A DNA stretch of 64,000 bases from Cryobacterium aureum (GTDB lineage: Bacteria; Actinomycetota; Actinomycetes; Actinomycetales; Microbacteriaceae), in contig NZ_PPTG01000001.1 of NCBI RefSeq assembly GCF_002954245.1, positions 1 to 64,000 of the forward strand. The letters are read 5' to 3'. Under the pieces are notes generated by a model. That model had not been told where the DNA came from and made no database searches. It saw only the letters and a program-made list of their open reading frames with translations. Both the position numbers and the translations under genes were made by a program. Of the stretch, positions 10,127-19,806 are shown in pieces; position 1 is the stretch's first letter; the number at the start of each line of letters is the position of its first letter.

Positions 10127-10716
10127 GCGTTGGAGTTCTCCTTGAGGTTCATGTGTCCGTTGGCGATGTCGAGCACGGCCTGGATCAGCAGGCGACGCTC
10201 GACGATCTTGATGCGATTCTGCAGGGAAGTTTCGGTGTCACCTGGCAGCACGGCGACGCGCTCCTGCACCAGGATTGGGCCCTCGTCGACACCGTTGTCG
10301 ACCACGATGATGCTCGCACCGGTCTGCACGGCCCCGGCAGCGAGGGCGTCGCGCACGGCGTGCGCCCCTGGAAACTCGGGCAGGTAGGCGGGATGGGTGT
10401 TGATCAGGTTCGGCGACAGAGCGGCGACTACGCGCGGCGGCAGCAGACGCATCATGCCGCTGAGCACGACCAGGTCGGGCTGCCACTGCTGAATCTGCGC
10501 GAGCAGTTCGTCGCCCCAGGCCGCGCGGTCCTTGAAGGAGGAAAAGGGAACGGAGAATGCGGGGATCCCGAATTCGACCCCGAGCTCGAGCCCGTCGGCG
10601 TCTCGGTCGGCGCCGATCGCGACAACTCTCGCGGGAAACTCGGCGTCTTCTGACGCCTCCAGCAGGGCCCGCAGATTGGATCCTCCGCCGGAGATCAACA
10701 CGACAATAGACAGCAC
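10123..10716 (-). CDS. purN: Phosphoribosylglycinamide formyltransferase
   Basis: The 197-residue GAR transformylase transfers a formyl group from 10-formyl-tetrahydrofolate to glycinamide ribonucleotide, step three of purine synthesis. It starts with GTG (10714-10716). [11 protein letters not shown] at residues 8-18 is the phosphate-binding loop. The catalytic Asn and His are in [14 protein letters not shown] near residue 105, and the catalytic Asp lies in [11 protein letters not shown] near 140. The gene is nine bases downstream of perM and overlaps purH by 4 bases. Confidence 0.97.
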   Translation of the reverse strand: MLSIVVLISGGGSNLRALLEASEDAEFPARVVAIGADRDADGLELGVEFGIPAFSVPFSSFKDRAAWGDELLAQIQQWQPDLVVLSGMMRLLPPRVVAALSPNLINTHPAYLPEFPGAHAVRDALAAGAVQTGASIIVVDNGVDEGPILVQERVAVLPGDTETSLQNRIKIVERRLLIQAVLDIANGHMNLKENSNA

Positions 10717-10725
10717 GGTCTGAGC

Positions 10726-11973
10726 TTACCGTTTGGCGCGGCGCACTGACGGGAGTCGTACCCGGCCGGCCAGCATACCGAGTGCCGCCGCGACACCGAT
10801 TTCGGCGGCGGCCAGCGCACCGACCAACAGCGGATTCGGCCCAACCTCCACGAGGCGGCCAGGGCCCATCGCGCCGGCCGCCCACCAGGCCAGCAGGCCA
10901 AGCAGGGCGCCGCCGACGACTCCCATGCCGAGGCCGGTGAGCACGTGTTCGAGGGTGGTGCGTTCGGGCACTCCCTGGCGGTCCAGAAACTGCCGGGTCA
11001 CGACCGCGAAGGCGAAACCGACGAGCACGGGTACGAGCAGGCCGAGAAAGCCGTAGGCCGGGGTGCCCTGGGGCAGCGCGCCGAACAGTGGCAGGCCGGG
11101 GAGGGTGCCGACGGCGGTACCGATCGGCGAGACGCTGGATCCAACGCCCAGCGCGACGCCCGGCCCGACGAACCAGGCGGCGGCCCAGATGACGAGGTTG
11201 GGAATGAGGGCCAGCTGCGCGAGGGTGATGGTGGCGCCGCCGAACACACCAGCCTGCACGGCCTCGTAGAGCCCGATGATGGTCGCGTAGTTGATGGCGA
11301 TGAGCACGGTAACAGCCACGGCAGACACGATCAGCACCCCGGCTGCGGCCGCCGTTCCGCCGCGCAGCGCGCCCTCGATCACGGTGCGAATGATCTGCGG
11401 TATCCGCTGATACCACAAACGGATGCCCCGGCTCACCCGGTCCAGGCCCTCCACGGCCTCGGCAGTCTTGCGCCGCCCCAGTTCGGCCCCCACCAGAACC
11501 CCGGCGGCATAGATGAGCGGTGGCAGCAGGATCCCCTGCAGCTGATCGGGCGCGACCGTCTCCGACACTGCGGACAGGGTCACGAGGCAGGCGAGAATCG
11601 CATAGGTTCCCACAGCGACGCCGACGCCGGTCCAACGGTGTGGGGTTTCGGCGGCACGCCGGCCGGTGTGCACGCCCATGAGCACCGAGAGCATGGCGAA
11701 ACCGAGTGGCACGACCGAGATCAGAAATGGCGTGTCTGCGCCGGCCAGGCCGAGGGCTGCGGCCACGTCCGGACCGACCCGCACCATGAGGTCGACGCCG
11801 TTGCCGAGCAGCCAGATATCGGCAGCAGCACGCCAGAACACGAACCATTCCACCGACAGTCCGAAATGGGCGGCCCAGAGGACGGTGAGCGGCACCATGG
11901 CGATGCCGATGCCAATGGCGACAACAAGTAATGCCTCGAGAGCGGCGAGCAGGGCGGTCGTTATGCGGTTCAT
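10726..11973 (-). CDS. perM: DUF6350 / PerM-like multi-spanning membrane protein
   Basis: This 415-residue integral membrane protein has about nine to ten hydrophobic segments, alternating with short Gly/Ala-rich loops. The name rests mainly on position: PerM (Rv0955) is encoded next to purN and purH in mycobacteria, where it is linked to cell division and persistence. ATG 11973 starts MNRITTALLAALEALLVV, so the first membrane helix begins at once; the longer upstream frame is Arg-rich and unlikely to be translated. It leads the purine operon here, although it is not a purine enzyme. The preceding 180 bases look structured. Confidence 0.8.
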   Translation of the reverse strand: MNRITTALLAALEALLVVAIGIGIAMVPLTVLWAAHFGLSVEWFVFWRAAADIWLLGNGVDLMVRVGPDVAAALGLAGADTPFLISVVPLGFAMLSVLMGVHTGRRAAETPHRWTGVGVAVGTYAILACLVTLSAVSETVAPDQLQGILLPPLIYAAGVLVGAELGRRKTAEAVEGLDRVSRGIRLWYQRIPQIIRTVIEGALRGGTAAAAGVLIVSAVAVTVLIAINYATIIGLYEAVQAGVFGGATITLAQLALIPNLVIWAAAWFVGPGVALGVGSSVSPIGTAVGTLPGLPLFGALPQGTPAYGFLGLLVPVLVGFAFAVVTRQFLDRQGVPERTTLEHVLTGLGMGVVGGALLGLLAWWAAGAMGPGRLVEVGPNPLLVGALAAAEIGVAAALGMLAGRVRLPSVRRAKR

Positions 11974-12035
11974 CCGTTGCGAGCCTATATCGCCGGGGCG
12001 ACAATGCGCGCCAGGCGCACGTCCCGGTACCGAAC

Positions 12036-12125
12036 TGCGGAGATTCCCGGCGCGAGGGCCGGCCCGCACCCGAACGTGCGGGCGATTACGCGGCGCGCCA
12101 GGGGCATCCGCTCGAAATCTCCGCA
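12036..12125 (-). promoter_or_regulatory. Structured leader upstream of perM-purN-purH
   Basis: A 10-base inverted repeat (TGCGGAGATT at 12036-12045 with AATCTCCGCA at 12116-12125) closes a 90-base region that contains an internal 7-base hairpin, CCCGCAC/GTGCGGG (12063-12069 with 12076-12082). It lies about 60-150 bases before perM and after the sucD terminator, so it would be in the 5' leader if the promoter is upstream. It does not match a riboswitch that I can recognise. Confidence 0.35.
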
Positions 12126-12157
12126 GATCTGCACGCCCACCCGCCCACGCACGCAAA

Positions 12158-12187
12158 AGGGGCTCGCCAACATTCCGGCGAGCCCCT
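12158..12187 (-). terminator. Terminator of sucCD
   Basis: An 11-base perfect stem, AGGGGCTCGCC with GGCGAGCCCCT, has an 8-base loop and is followed on the minus strand by TTTT. It starts 14 bases after the sucD stop. Confidence 0.9.
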
Positions 12188-12200
12188 CGTTGAGAGCGAT

Positions 12201-13088
12201 CTACAGTGCGGCGAGTGCCTCGCGCAGCAGGGTCGCAGCCTCGCTCGGCGTCTTGCCGACCTTGACTCCGGCGGCCTCAAGGGCCTCCTTCTTGCCCTGG
12301 GCGGTTCCGGCTCCGTCGGAGACGATGGCGCCGGCGTGGCCCATGGTCTTGCCCTCGGGTGCGGTGAATCCGGCCACGTAGCCAATGACCGGCTTCGTGA
12401 CGTGCGCCTTGATGTACTCGGCGGCCTTCTCTTCAGCGTCGCCGCCAATTTCGCCGATCATGACGATCGCCTTGGTCTCCGGGTCGTTCTCGAAGGCTTC
12501 GAGCGCATCGATGTGCGTGGTCCCGATGATGGGGTCGCCACCGATGCCGATCGCGGTGGAGAAGCCGAGGTCCCGCAGTTCGTACATCATCTGGTAGGTC
12601 AGGGTGCCCGACTTGGAGACGAGTCCGACCGGGCCCTTGACGGTGATGTTCGCCGGCGTGATGCCGACGAGCGCTTCACCGGGCGTGATGATGCCGGGGC
12701 AGTTCGGGCCGATGATGCGGGTCTTGTTGCCCTTTTTGATGGCGTAGGCCCAGAACTCGGCCGAGTCCTGCACTGGGACACCCTCGGTGATGATGACGAG
12801 CAACGGAATCTCGGCGTCGATCGCTTCGATGACGGCGTCCTTGGTGAACACCGGCGGTACGAAGACGATCGACACGTCGGCGCCGGTCTTCTCGACGGCC
12901 TCGGCAACCGTGCCGAAGACGGGCAGTTCGACCGAACCGTGCACGACGGTGGTGCCGGCCTTGCGCGCGTTGACGCCACCGACGACCTGGGTACCGGCCT
13001 TGAGCATGAGGGCGGTGTGCTTGGAGCCCTCACCTCCGGTGATGCCCTGAACGATGACCTTGGAGTCCTTGTTGAGGAAGATTGACAT
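12201..13088 (-). CDS. sucD: Succinyl-CoA synthetase, alpha subunit
   Basis: The 295-residue alpha subunit binds CoA and carries the phosphohistidine. The CoA-binding fold starts with [13 protein letters not shown] near residue 12, and the active-site His is in [17 protein letters not shown] near residue 250. The enzyme couples succinyl-CoA cleavage to nucleotide triphosphate formation in the TCA cycle. It lies 13 bases downstream of sucC, so the two form an operon, ended by the hairpin at 12158-12187. The length is normal for the family. Confidence 0.98.
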   Translation of the reverse strand: MSIFLNKDSKVIVQGITGGEGSKHTALMLKAGTQVVGGVNARKAGTTVVHGSVELPVFGTVAEAVEKTGADVSIVFVPPVFTKDAVIEAIDAEIPLLVIITEGVPVQDSAEFWAYAIKKGNKTRIIGPNCPGIITPGEALVGITPANITVKGPVGLVSKSGTLTYQMMYELRDLGFSTAIGIGGDPIIGTTHIDALEAFENDPETKAIVMIGEIGGDAEEKAAEYIKAHVTKPVIGYVAGFTAPEGKTMGHAGAIVSDGAGTAQGKKEALEAAGVKVGKTPSEAATLLREALAAL

Positions 13089-13101
13089 TCTTGGTTGTCC
13101 C

Positions 13102-14271
13102 TTACTTCGCGGCGTGGGCGAGTTCGGCGGCCTTGGCGGCGCCCTCGTCCATGGTGGCGGCCAGTGTTACGAGCGGGTGGTTCGCCTCGGCGAGGATGCG
13201 ACGACCCTCCTCGACGTTGTTGCCGTCGAGGCGAACGACGAGCGGCTTGTTGGCGGCAGAACCGAGCTCGGCGAGCGCGCCCACGATGCCCTTGGCGACG
13301 GCGTCACAGGCAGTGATGCCACCGAAGACGTTGACGAACACGCTCTTGACCTGCGGGTCGCCGAGAATGACGTCGAGGCCGGCGGCCATGACCTCAGCGG
13401 ATGCTCCGCCCCCGATGTCGAGGAAGTTGGCCGGCTTGACGCTACCGAAGTTCTCGCCGGCGTAGGCGACGACGTCGAGGGTCGACATGACCAGTCCAGC
13501 GCCGTTGCCGATGATGCCGACTTCACCGTCGAGCTTCACGTAGTTGAGGCCGGCAGCCTTGGCCTTGGCTTCGAGCGGGTCAGCCGCAGCGGCGTCCTCG
13601 AGGAGCGCGTGCTTGGGGTGACGGAAGTCGGCGTTCTCGTCGATCGTCACCTTGCCGTCGAGCGCGATGATGTCGCCCTCTTCGGTGAGTACGAGCGGGT
13701 TAACCTCGACCAGGGTCGCGTCTTCACCCTTGAACACGTCGTAGAGCTTGACGAAGACCGGTGCGACCTTGTCGACGAGCTCGGCCGGGAACTTGGCGTC
13801 GATCGCGATCTGCTTCGCCAGCGCGAGGTCGATGCCGACCATCGGGTCGACGGCGGTGTAGGCGAGCGCCTCGGGCTTCTCGACGGCGAGAACTTCGATC
13901 TCCACGCCGCCCTCGTAGCTGGCGAGCGACAGGTAGGACCGGTTGGACCGGTCCAGCAGCACGGAGAAGTAGAATTCCTGCTTGATGCGGGCACCGCCGG
14001 CCACCATGACGCGGTGAACGGTGTGGCCCTTGATGTCCAGGCCCAGGATGCTCTGGCCAGCGGCCTCGGCGTCATCCGGAGTCTTGGCTACCTTGACGCC
14101 GCCGGCCTTGCCGCGGCCGCCGACCTTGACCTGCGCCTTGACTACGACAACGCCACCGAGCTTCTCGGCCGCTGCACGTACTTCGGCGGGGGTGTCTGCG
14201 ATGATGCCCGGCAGAACCGGCACACCATATTCCTCAAAGAGGTCTCTCGCTTGGTACTCGTAAAGATCCAC
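13102..14271 (-). CDS. sucC: Succinyl-CoA synthetase, beta subunit
   Basis: The 389-residue ADP/GDP-binding beta subunit has an N-terminal ATP-grasp domain ([19 protein letters not shown], then [17 protein letters not shown] near residue 45) and a C-terminal ligase domain ([12 protein letters not shown] near 265, FLDIGGGAS near 295, [10 protein letters not shown] near 325). It is the first gene of sucCD. The 250 bases upstream to the divergent VIT gene must hold its promoter; I could not assign -35/-10 boxes with confidence. Confidence 0.98.
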   Translation of the reverse strand: MDLYEYQARDLFEEYGVPVLPGIIADTPAEVRAAAEKLGGVVVVKAQVKVGGRGKAGGVKVAKTPDDAEAAGQSILGLDIKGHTVHRVMVAGGARIKQEFYFSVLLDRSNRSYLSLASYEGGVEIEVLAVEKPEALAYTAVDPMVGIDLALAKQIAIDAKFPAELVDKVAPVFVKLYDVFKGEDATLVEVNPLVLTEEGDIIALDGKVTIDENADFRHPKHALLEDAAAADPLEAKAKAAGLNYVKLDGEVGIIGNGAGLVMSTLDVVAYAGENFGSVKPANFLDIGGGASAEVMAAGLDVILGDPQVKSVFVNVFGGITACDAVAKGIVGALAELGSAANKPLVVRLDGNNVEEGRRILAEANHPLVTLAATMDEGAAKAAELAHAAK

Positions 14272-14523
14272 GCTGCTCTTCCAATCCGCGTCTTGGCGAT
14301 CACACCGCCGGTGAAGATATATGAGGTTGTTGGTGACAGCAGTTCAGCCGTAAATTAGCTCGACATCAAGACAAACTGGCCCTTGGAAACTCTATCGCGT
14401 GAATTGAGCGTCACGGCGCACCCCGCAGGCTCCCGAAACGATGCTGTGCCGCCACAAAGCGCTAGCGCGAAGGCTAGCCACACCTTGCTGGACGACGCCG
14501 CCACCGAGTGCTTATCTAGTGGT

Positions 14524-15234
14524 ATGACTGATCTTGTTCAAACGGTGGAACCGCACGCCGCCGGCCTCGCCTCCCGGCTGAACTGGCTGCGCGCCGGTGT
14601 TCTGGGCGCGAATGACGGCATCGTCTCCGTCGCCGCCCTCGTCGTCGGTGTCGCCGCCGCAACCACCGATTCCCATGTGATTCTCATCGCCGGGGTCGCG
14701 AGCCTGCTCGCCGGCGCCATTTCGATGGCCCTCGGCGAGTACGTGTCGGTCAGCAGTCAGCGCGACTCCGAGCGCGCCCTGATTGCCAAGGAGACCTGGG
14801 AGCTCGAAAACGAGCCCGAAGAAGAACTCGCCGAACTGGCCGGATTCTACGAGGCCAAGGGGCTCTCCAGCCAGACCGCCCAGCAGGTCGCACTCGAACT
14901 CACCAAGCATGATGCCCTCGCAGCGCATCTCGAAGTCGAGTTGCACATCACCGAGCAGGACGTGTCGAATCCCTGGCACGCGGCCTACGCATCCGCTGTC
15001 GCCTTCACCGTCGGCGCTGCGCTCCCCCTGCTCGCCGTACTGCTGCCCCCGGCCGAATACCGGATTGGCGCTACGTTCTTCGCGGTACTGATCGCGCTCG
15101 TCATCACCGGCTGGCTCAGCGCCCACCTCGGCAACAGCCCCAAGCCGCGCGCCATCGCGCGCATCGTCATCGGCGGCATTCTCGCCCTCGCGGTGACCTA
15201 CGTCATCGGTGCGCTGATCGGCGGCGGTGTTTAG
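14524..15234 (+). CDS. VIT1/CCC1-family iron/manganese transporter
   Basis: The 236-residue membrane protein has the VIT family signature LRAGVLGANDGIVSVAALVVGVA in its first helices, followed by LLAGAISMALGEYVSVSSQRDSE. The cytoplasmic Glu-rich segment (ETWELENEPEEELAEL...) is where eukaryotic members bind metal. Three more hydrophobic segments follow, giving the usual five. Family members export Fe2+ or Mn2+ from the cytoplasm. MTDLVQ at 14524 is chosen as the start because the family similarity begins just after it; the frame is open 47 codons further up without family features. Confidence 0.88.
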   Translation: MTDLVQTVEPHAAGLASRLNWLRAGVLGANDGIVSVAALVVGVAAATTDSHVILIAGVASLLAGAISMALGEYVSVSSQRDSERALIAKETWELENEPEEELAELAGFYEAKGLSSQTAQQVALELTKHDALAAHLEVELHITEQDVSNPWHAAYASAVAFTVGAALPLLAVLLPPAEYRIGATFFAVLIALVITGWLSAHLGNSPKPRAIARIVIGGILALAVTYVIGALIGGGV

Positions 15235-15292
15235 GGCGATGGCTCACAGGCAACTCCGGGTTACGCCCTCATCGCGTGGATAGGCTGAAAAT

Positions 15293-15703
15293 ATGGCATC
15301 ACTGCACATCGGAGCTGGCCCCATTTCTCGATCATCAATCCGCACCGCTGGCGTGCTCGACGCAGGCGTCGTGCTGGCCTTCGCTGCGATCGGTCGCCTC
15401 AGCCACGGCGAGAGCCTGGCCGGCATCGGCGAGACCTACTGGCCGTTCCTCGGCGGCCTCATCATCGGCTGGCTGGTGCTGCGCGCCTGGCGTCACCCGC
15501 GCACAATCGTCTGGACCGGCCTCGGCGTCTGGATCGCCACCGTGGCCGGCGGTCTCCTGCTGCGCCTGGCCAGCGGCCAGGGCGTGCAGTTGAGTTTCGC
15601 GATCGTCACAACCATCGTGCTCGGCGTGTTCCTGCTCGGCTGGCGTGCCATCGCCGCGCTCGTACAACGCGCCTCTAGCCAGCGGATGCCCACCGCCGTC
15701 TGA
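15293..15703 (+). CDS. DUF3054 membrane protein
   Basis: The 136-residue protein has four hydrophobic segments and matches the DUF3054 pattern (LDAGVVLAFAAIGRLSHGE, then TYWPFLGGLIIGWLVLRAW). The function of the family is unknown. It follows the VIT gene by 58 bases on the same strand and may share its transcript. Confidence 0.8.
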   Translation: MASLHIGAGPISRSSIRTAGVLDAGVVLAFAAIGRLSHGESLAGIGETYWPFLGGLIIGWLVLRAWRHPRTIVWTGLGVWIATVAGGLLLRLASGQGVQLSFAIVTTIVLGVFLLGWRAIAALVQRASSQRMPTAV

Positions 15704-15728
15704 CCCGCAGGCGGCACCTTGTGCTGTT

Positions 15729-16340
15729 CTAGCCGGCGGCGATCGCGTCAAAGAGCAGGTACGCGCCGAACAGGCCAGCCGCCATCAGCGCGGCCAGCGA
15801 GAGCGCCACTGCCCGATCGGGCCAGCGACGACCTCCGCCGAGAATCAGAAGCAGGCCCACTGCGCCCTCGCCCCACCATTGCGGGCCGCCGATCAGCACC
15901 GCGCCGTAGAACGCCTCGCCGAGGATAAGCCCGCTCATCACGGCCAAACCCAAGCGGTGCCAGAGCGGATGCCGGCGGCCGGCCAGGTCACCCGCCAGCC
16001 CACACAGCGCACCGGCGCCGATGGCAACGATCGCCCACAGCACGAGCACGCGGGATGACTCCGACTCCGCGCCGAGCGCGGCCCAGGTTGCGACCAGCGC
16101 CACCAGCGCGGTCGCGCCGACCAGGATCGCGCGCGAACCGCGAGCTCGGGTCAGAGCTGCAACGGTGAACGGGAGCAGACCCCACAGCGCGCTGGTATTG
16201 GCGAGGGTGGTCCACGGCTCCGGCAGCACGGTGTAGAGCGCTCTGGCCAGCAGCCCGGTCACAATCCCGGCGCCGACCGCCACGAGCAGACGGCGGGCGA
16301 GCGTCACTGGCCGGCGCATCCGTTCGTTGGTCCGGGTCAT
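15729..16340 (-). CDS. Six-helix membrane protein, DUF6518-like
   Basis: The 203-residue product is almost entirely hydrophobic, with about six membrane segments. PEPWTTLANTSALWGLLPFTVAAL resembles the pattern of DUF6518 proteins. There is no catalytic motif and no known function. It is convergent with DUF3054, with 25 bases between the stops. Confidence 0.65.
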   Translation of the reverse strand: MTRTNERMRRPVTLARRLLVAVGAGIVTGLLARALYTVLPEPWTTLANTSALWGLLPFTVAALTRARGSRAILVGATALVALVATWAALGAESESSRVLVLWAIVAIGAGALCGLAGDLAGRRHPLWHRLGLAVMSGLILGEAFYGAVLIGGPQWWGEGAVGLLLILGGGRRWPDRAVALSLAALMAAGLFGAYLLFDAIAAG

Positions 16341-16456
16341 CCTGCGAGCCTAGATGCTGCGCGCCGCTACAATTGATTTCGAATGTAGATACGACACTCT
16401 GGGAGATATAGTCGCTAATTTCTTGTACGAGTCTCGCTTTCCTGTTCGATTTATGA

Positions 16457-16468
16457 GATAATTGTGGT
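16457..16468 (+). promoter_or_regulatory. Likely -10 element giving a leaderless HNH transcript
   Basis: GATAAT at 16457-16462 lies six bases before the ATG at 16469, the spacing expected for a leaderless mRNA. The region 16370-16468 is unusually A+T-rich, and no Shine-Dalgarno sequence is visible. No convincing -35 box is seen. Confidence 0.45.
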
Positions 16469-18307
16469 ATGGCGATCAAGGACGATCCACCTCCCAATCC
16501 ACCTCCGGATATGCCTCCAAAGATGCCTTCGGAGACACAGCCGGACACCCCGTCAGGTACGCAGGCATCGAGCGCGAGTCGCGAGCCAGATGTTTCCGAG
16601 GCAGATGTTTCGGCGGCAGATGTTTCGGCGCCTGCGCCTTCGACGGAGGATCCTGCGGCCGCTGCTCTTTCGACGGCTGATGCTCTTGCGGCGGAGGATG
16701 CGGCGGCCGGCGCCCGAGCGGCGGCCAATGCCGCCGAGCTCGCGGAGTGGCTGGCCGAGCTGGCGGCGGCGGGAATCAAGCCGGGTAAGTCCCCGCGAAC
16801 GCACCGGTCAGCGGGAACCAAGACAATCTCCGGGGTGCAGTCGTTGAACTATGTCGTCGCAGCCTCCCTGGAAGAGTGGAAGGCACGTCCGGTCGATGTG
16901 GAGCAGGTGCGGCTGCTCGACGCAGTGCGGCACTGTGACCTCCAGATCAATCGGGCCCACGCTGCTCGGGCCGCCGCGATTGACGACCTCGCCCTGTTTG
17001 TGGCGAGCACCGCAGTGACCGGCCGTCCGCTGCCCCGGGCGTTACTGACGCACGAGGCGCAGACTGCGGGTGAGCAGGGCCTGCCCTTGCAACGCTGGTC
17101 GGAGAAACAAGCCGCCGAGGAAGGTCTCGTTGCCGAACTCGCCTGCCTGCTGCGGGTGCACGAGAACACGGCACGCAACCTGCTCTGCGTGAGCAAGCTG
17201 CTGCAACGCACCCTGCCCACTACCCGGGCCAAGCTCGCCGACGGATCGATCAGCTACCGACACGTCGAGGTCATCGTCGACAACGCCCTATCCCTGCCCG
17301 ACGACGCCCGGGCCGCATTCGAAGCCGAAGCCCTCAACGGGATCGACGATCTGACCGCCAACCAGCTGAAGAAGCGGGCGATCACCATCCGGGAACTCTC
17401 CCACCCCGAATCCATCGTGAAACGCCACAAAAGCGCGCTCAGCCAGCGTTGTTTCTCGGTGATGCCCGCCCGCGACGGCATGGCCTGCCTCGAGCTGATC
17501 CTCACCCAGGAAGACGCCGCCGCCATCAACGACCGCGTCGACACCGTGGCGCGCAGCCTGCACAACGCCGCCCAGCAGGAACCCGTCGACACTCGCACCC
17601 TCGGCCAGCAACGCCTCGACGTCGCCGTCGACCTCCTATTGACCGGCGTGACCGAGACCGGGCTCGGTGCCGGGGTGCAGGGGCTGGTGAACGTGACCGT
17701 GCCGGCGCTGACCCTGATGGGCCTCAGCGAAGAGCCAGGCACCCTCGACGGATTCGGCCCGATCGACGCCGAGACCGCCCGCCGGGTCGCCGCCTCCGCG
17801 AAAAGCTTCACCCGCATCCTGATCCACCCCGAAACCAGTGCGGTGCTCAGCGTCGGCAAAACCCGCTACAAAGTCCCCGCCGACCTGAAGAAATGGCTCG
17901 AAATTCGAGACGGAACCTGCCGATTCCCCGGCTGCACCCGCCAGGCACGACACAGCGAAATCGACCACACCCACGACTGGCAATACAACGGCGAAACCCG
18001 CTGGGACAACCTCGCCCACCTTTGCAAACGCGGCCACCGCCTCAAAACAGAATCCGGCTGGACCGCCGAACAAAGCCCCGACGGTGTCCTCCACTGGAGC
18101 AGCCCCGCCGGCAAACACTACGCCACCCACCCCGCCACCCGCCTCGGGCCAACCTCGGCCGCAAAAGAATGCGGCCCCACCATCGATATCAGGCGACGGC
18201 CCATCGACGTCTGGGCCGACCTCCCCGATCCCAACGAGGCCGACCCAAACCAGGCCGACCCCAATAGAGGCAGCCCCAATCAGGACAGCGACAGTCCCCC
18301 GTTCTAA
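16469..18307 (+). CDS. DUF222/13E12-family HNH endonuclease (intact)
   Basis: The 612-residue protein has a Pro-rich start, short ADVSA repeats (residues 35-55), a long DUF222 region (about 100-430) and a C-terminal HNH domain with CRFPGCTRQARHSEIDHTHDW near residue 485 and NLAHLCKRGHRLK near 515. The Cys pairs and HH/H residues of the metal-dependent HNH fold are all present. The tail has DPNEADPNQADPN repeats. It is an intact counterpart of the broken gene at 209-2152, though divergent from it. These genes are numerous in actinobacteria, vary between strains and probably spread horizontally; their biological role is not established. Confidence 0.9.
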   Translation: MAIKDDPPPNPPPDMPPKMPSETQPDTPSGTQASSASREPDVSEADVSAADVSAPAPSTEDPAAAALSTADALAAEDAAAGARAAANAAELAEWLAELAAAGIKPGKSPRTHRSAGTKTISGVQSLNYVVAASLEEWKARPVDVEQVRLLDAVRHCDLQINRAHAARAAAIDDLALFVASTAVTGRPLPRALLTHEAQTAGEQGLPLQRWSEKQAAEEGLVAELACLLRVHENTARNLLCVSKLLQRTLPTTRAKLADGSISYRHVEVIVDNALSLPDDARAAFEAEALNGIDDLTANQLKKRAITIRELSHPESIVKRHKSALSQRCFSVMPARDGMACLELILTQEDAAAINDRVDTVARSLHNAAQQEPVDTRTLGQQRLDVAVDLLLTGVTETGLGAGVQGLVNVTVPALTLMGLSEEPGTLDGFGPIDAETARRVAASAKSFTRILIHPETSAVLSVGKTRYKVPADLKKWLEIRDGTCRFPGCTRQARHSEIDHTHDWQYNGETRWDNLAHLCKRGHRLKTESGWTAEQSPDGVLHWSSPAGKHYATHPATRLGPTSAAKECGPTIDIRRRPIDVWADLPDPNEADPNQADPNRGSPNQDSDSPPF

Positions 18308-18380
18308 ATCCTCGAAGCCGTTCTCAGGCTTGAATCATGGGCGGTCCGGCATTGGCATTACCACCGAGCTGTGGGTGATG

Positions 18381-18433
18381 GGCGCTTGATTCGCGGGCCA
18401 CGGTACCCCCGCGTCACCCGACGATCAAGCGCC
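18381..18433. terminator. Large hairpin between convergent genes
   Basis: The outer stem GGCGCTTGAT/ATCAAGCGCC (18381-18390 with 18424-18433) encloses an inner CGCGGG/CCCGCG stem (18392-18397 with 18408-18413). It lies between the stops of the HNH gene and apbE, so it may end both transcripts. There is no T-run. Confidence 0.5.
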
Positions 18434-18465
18434 AGGTATCAACTGTCCGGGCCGGCCACAGCGGC

Positions 18466-19335
18466 TTACTCAGACCGGCGCAATCCCGGAGTCGCGAGCA
18501 ACTGGCCGTCACGCAGCACCGCGAGCACGTCGATGGCGAAGCGATCGGTCATCTCGTTCAGCGTCGCCTCACCGCCTGCCACGATCGCCGTCGCGAGTAC
18601 GTCGGCCGTGACGATGTCGGCGGCGAACACGCTCACCTGGCGAAACGGCGATGGCTCGCTGTTCAAGGCCGTCCAGATGTGTTCACCGCGTTCCGCGCTG
18701 CCAGAGGTAGCCACGGCCCGAAGCGGATGTCGCAACGGCACGCTCGCAATCACGTCACCCCGATCGAATGGGTCGACGATCGCGACGACCCATTCTGGGA
18801 TATCGGTCACCGCGGCCGGAGCCGCCACGCGGTGCCCGGTCGGCATCGCACTGTCGGCGGACTCCCACGCCTCAAATCGATCGCTAGGTCGGCCGCTGAC
18901 CAAGACGTCACCGCCCGCGTTGATTGACCAGTTGGCGAGGCCGTTCGTGCTCAGGGCCGCCCCGGCTTCGGCGATGGCGAGCCCCTTGACCACTCCAGAG
19001 AGGTCGATCACGCCGTCGGCACGATGCGGCGTGAACACGCCCTGGGTGCGATCGCGCCAGTTCAGCGCTACGGCGTAGCAATCGCGCAGGCCATCACTGG
19101 CATCGGTCAATCGGATGTCGCCGCGCGCGACCCGGCTCAGCTCCGAGTCCTTCCGGTACAGGCTGAACTGCTCATCCCAGCGCCCAAACACCGTCGCCAC
19201 CGTCTGCGCAGCAGAAGCCAGGGCAGACGCGCCGTGCTCGAAATCAGCGGCGCCGAGTCGCAGGCTCACCATTGTGCCCATTGTTGCGAATGTGAGCGCA
19301 GGCATCCGTTCATATTGACGGCGCATCGTCAGCAC
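18466..19335 (-). CDS. apbE: FAD:protein FMN transferase
   Basis: The 289-residue ApbE-family protein attaches FMN from FAD covalently to a Thr/Ser of a target protein outside the cytoplasm, or at the membrane. ATMGTMVSL opens the domain. DLSGVVKGLAI near residue 145 and INAGGDVLVSG near 165 are the substrate and Mg2+ binding segments, and SSGSAERG-like residues follow near 205. No clear signal peptide or lipobox is visible. The GTG start (19333-19335) follows the stop of the FMN-binding gene directly, and that gene carries the expected SGAT acceptor, so the two are almost certainly enzyme and substrate. Confidence 0.92.
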   Translation of the reverse strand: MLTMRRQYERMPALTFATMGTMVSLRLGAADFEHGASALASAAQTVATVFGRWDEQFSLYRKDSELSRVARGDIRLTDASDGLRDCYAVALNWRDRTQGVFTPHRADGVIDLSGVVKGLAIAEAGAALSTNGLANWSINAGGDVLVSGRPSDRFEAWESADSAMPTGHRVAAPAAVTDIPEWVVAIVDPFDRGDVIASVPLRHPLRAVATSGSAERGEHIWTALNSEPSPFRQVSVFAADIVTADVLATAIVAGGEATLNEMTDRFAIDVLAVLRDGQLLATPGLRRSE

Positions 19336-19806
19336 CTAGAACCCAGCCGAATCGAGAGCTGACTGCAGCGACTGCAGGTAGCCGTCGGTTGTATAGGTGG
19401 CGCCACTCACGTTCTGTACGCTCGCACTCTGTGCGGCGAGCACTTCAGAACGAAGAATTGGCGCTGCGCGATTGCTGATCTGCACCGATCTGCCGTCGTG
19501 GTTGGTGAGCTGCAGGGCGGTGATGTCGGTGATCGTGCTGGCGTCGATCGTGACGGAGACCTGCATATTGCCGAACCGAGTGGCCACGACCGAGCCGGTG
19601 AAGGTTCCCGATTGTGCGGCAGCCGTCGCGGATGCCGCAGAGGTTGCAGCAGCGGCTGCCGCATCCGCCACCGCAGCCGGGTCGGTTCTGACAGCGCTTA
19701 AGGCAAGACTGTGCGAGGCGTCAATGGCCTGCGAGCCAAGCTGCCAGCCGATGCCGACGATCGACACCGAGGCCAGTGCGGCCAGTGCTACGGCGCGTGC
19801 TCTCAC
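19336..19806 (-). CDS. Exported FMN-binding domain protein (flavinylation target)
   Basis: The 156-residue protein has an N-terminal hydrophobic signal/anchor (residues 3-25), a short Ala-rich linker and a C-terminal FMN-binding domain. The domain ends with NVSGATYTTDGY; the Thr of SGAT (about residue 137) is the standard site of covalent FMN attachment by ApbE. It starts with GTG, overlapping the upstream reductase stop by 4 bases (GTGA), and abuts apbE. It would be the extracytoplasmic one-electron or two-electron carrier of this operon. Confidence 0.9.
   Translation of the reverse strand: MRARAVALAALASVSIVGIGWQLGSQAIDASHSLALSAVRTDPAAVADAAAAAATSAASATAAAQSGTFTGSVVATRFGNMQVSVTIDASTITDITALQLTNHDGRSVQISNRAAPILRSEVLAAQSASVQNVSGATYTTDGYLQSLQSALDSAGF

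Noticed and set aside
8363..10387. Very long open frame opposite purH (674 codons).
   Set aside because: It lies antisense to purH/purN, has no recognisable domain, and is the usual by-product of high G+C third positions. Similar long antisense frames opposite the ABC exporter, guaA and glpD were dropped for the same reason.
12036..12125. ZTP (pfl) riboswitch before the purine operon.
   Set aside because: The position is attractive, but the conserved pseudoknot sequence is not clearly present, so I list only an unnamed structured leader.
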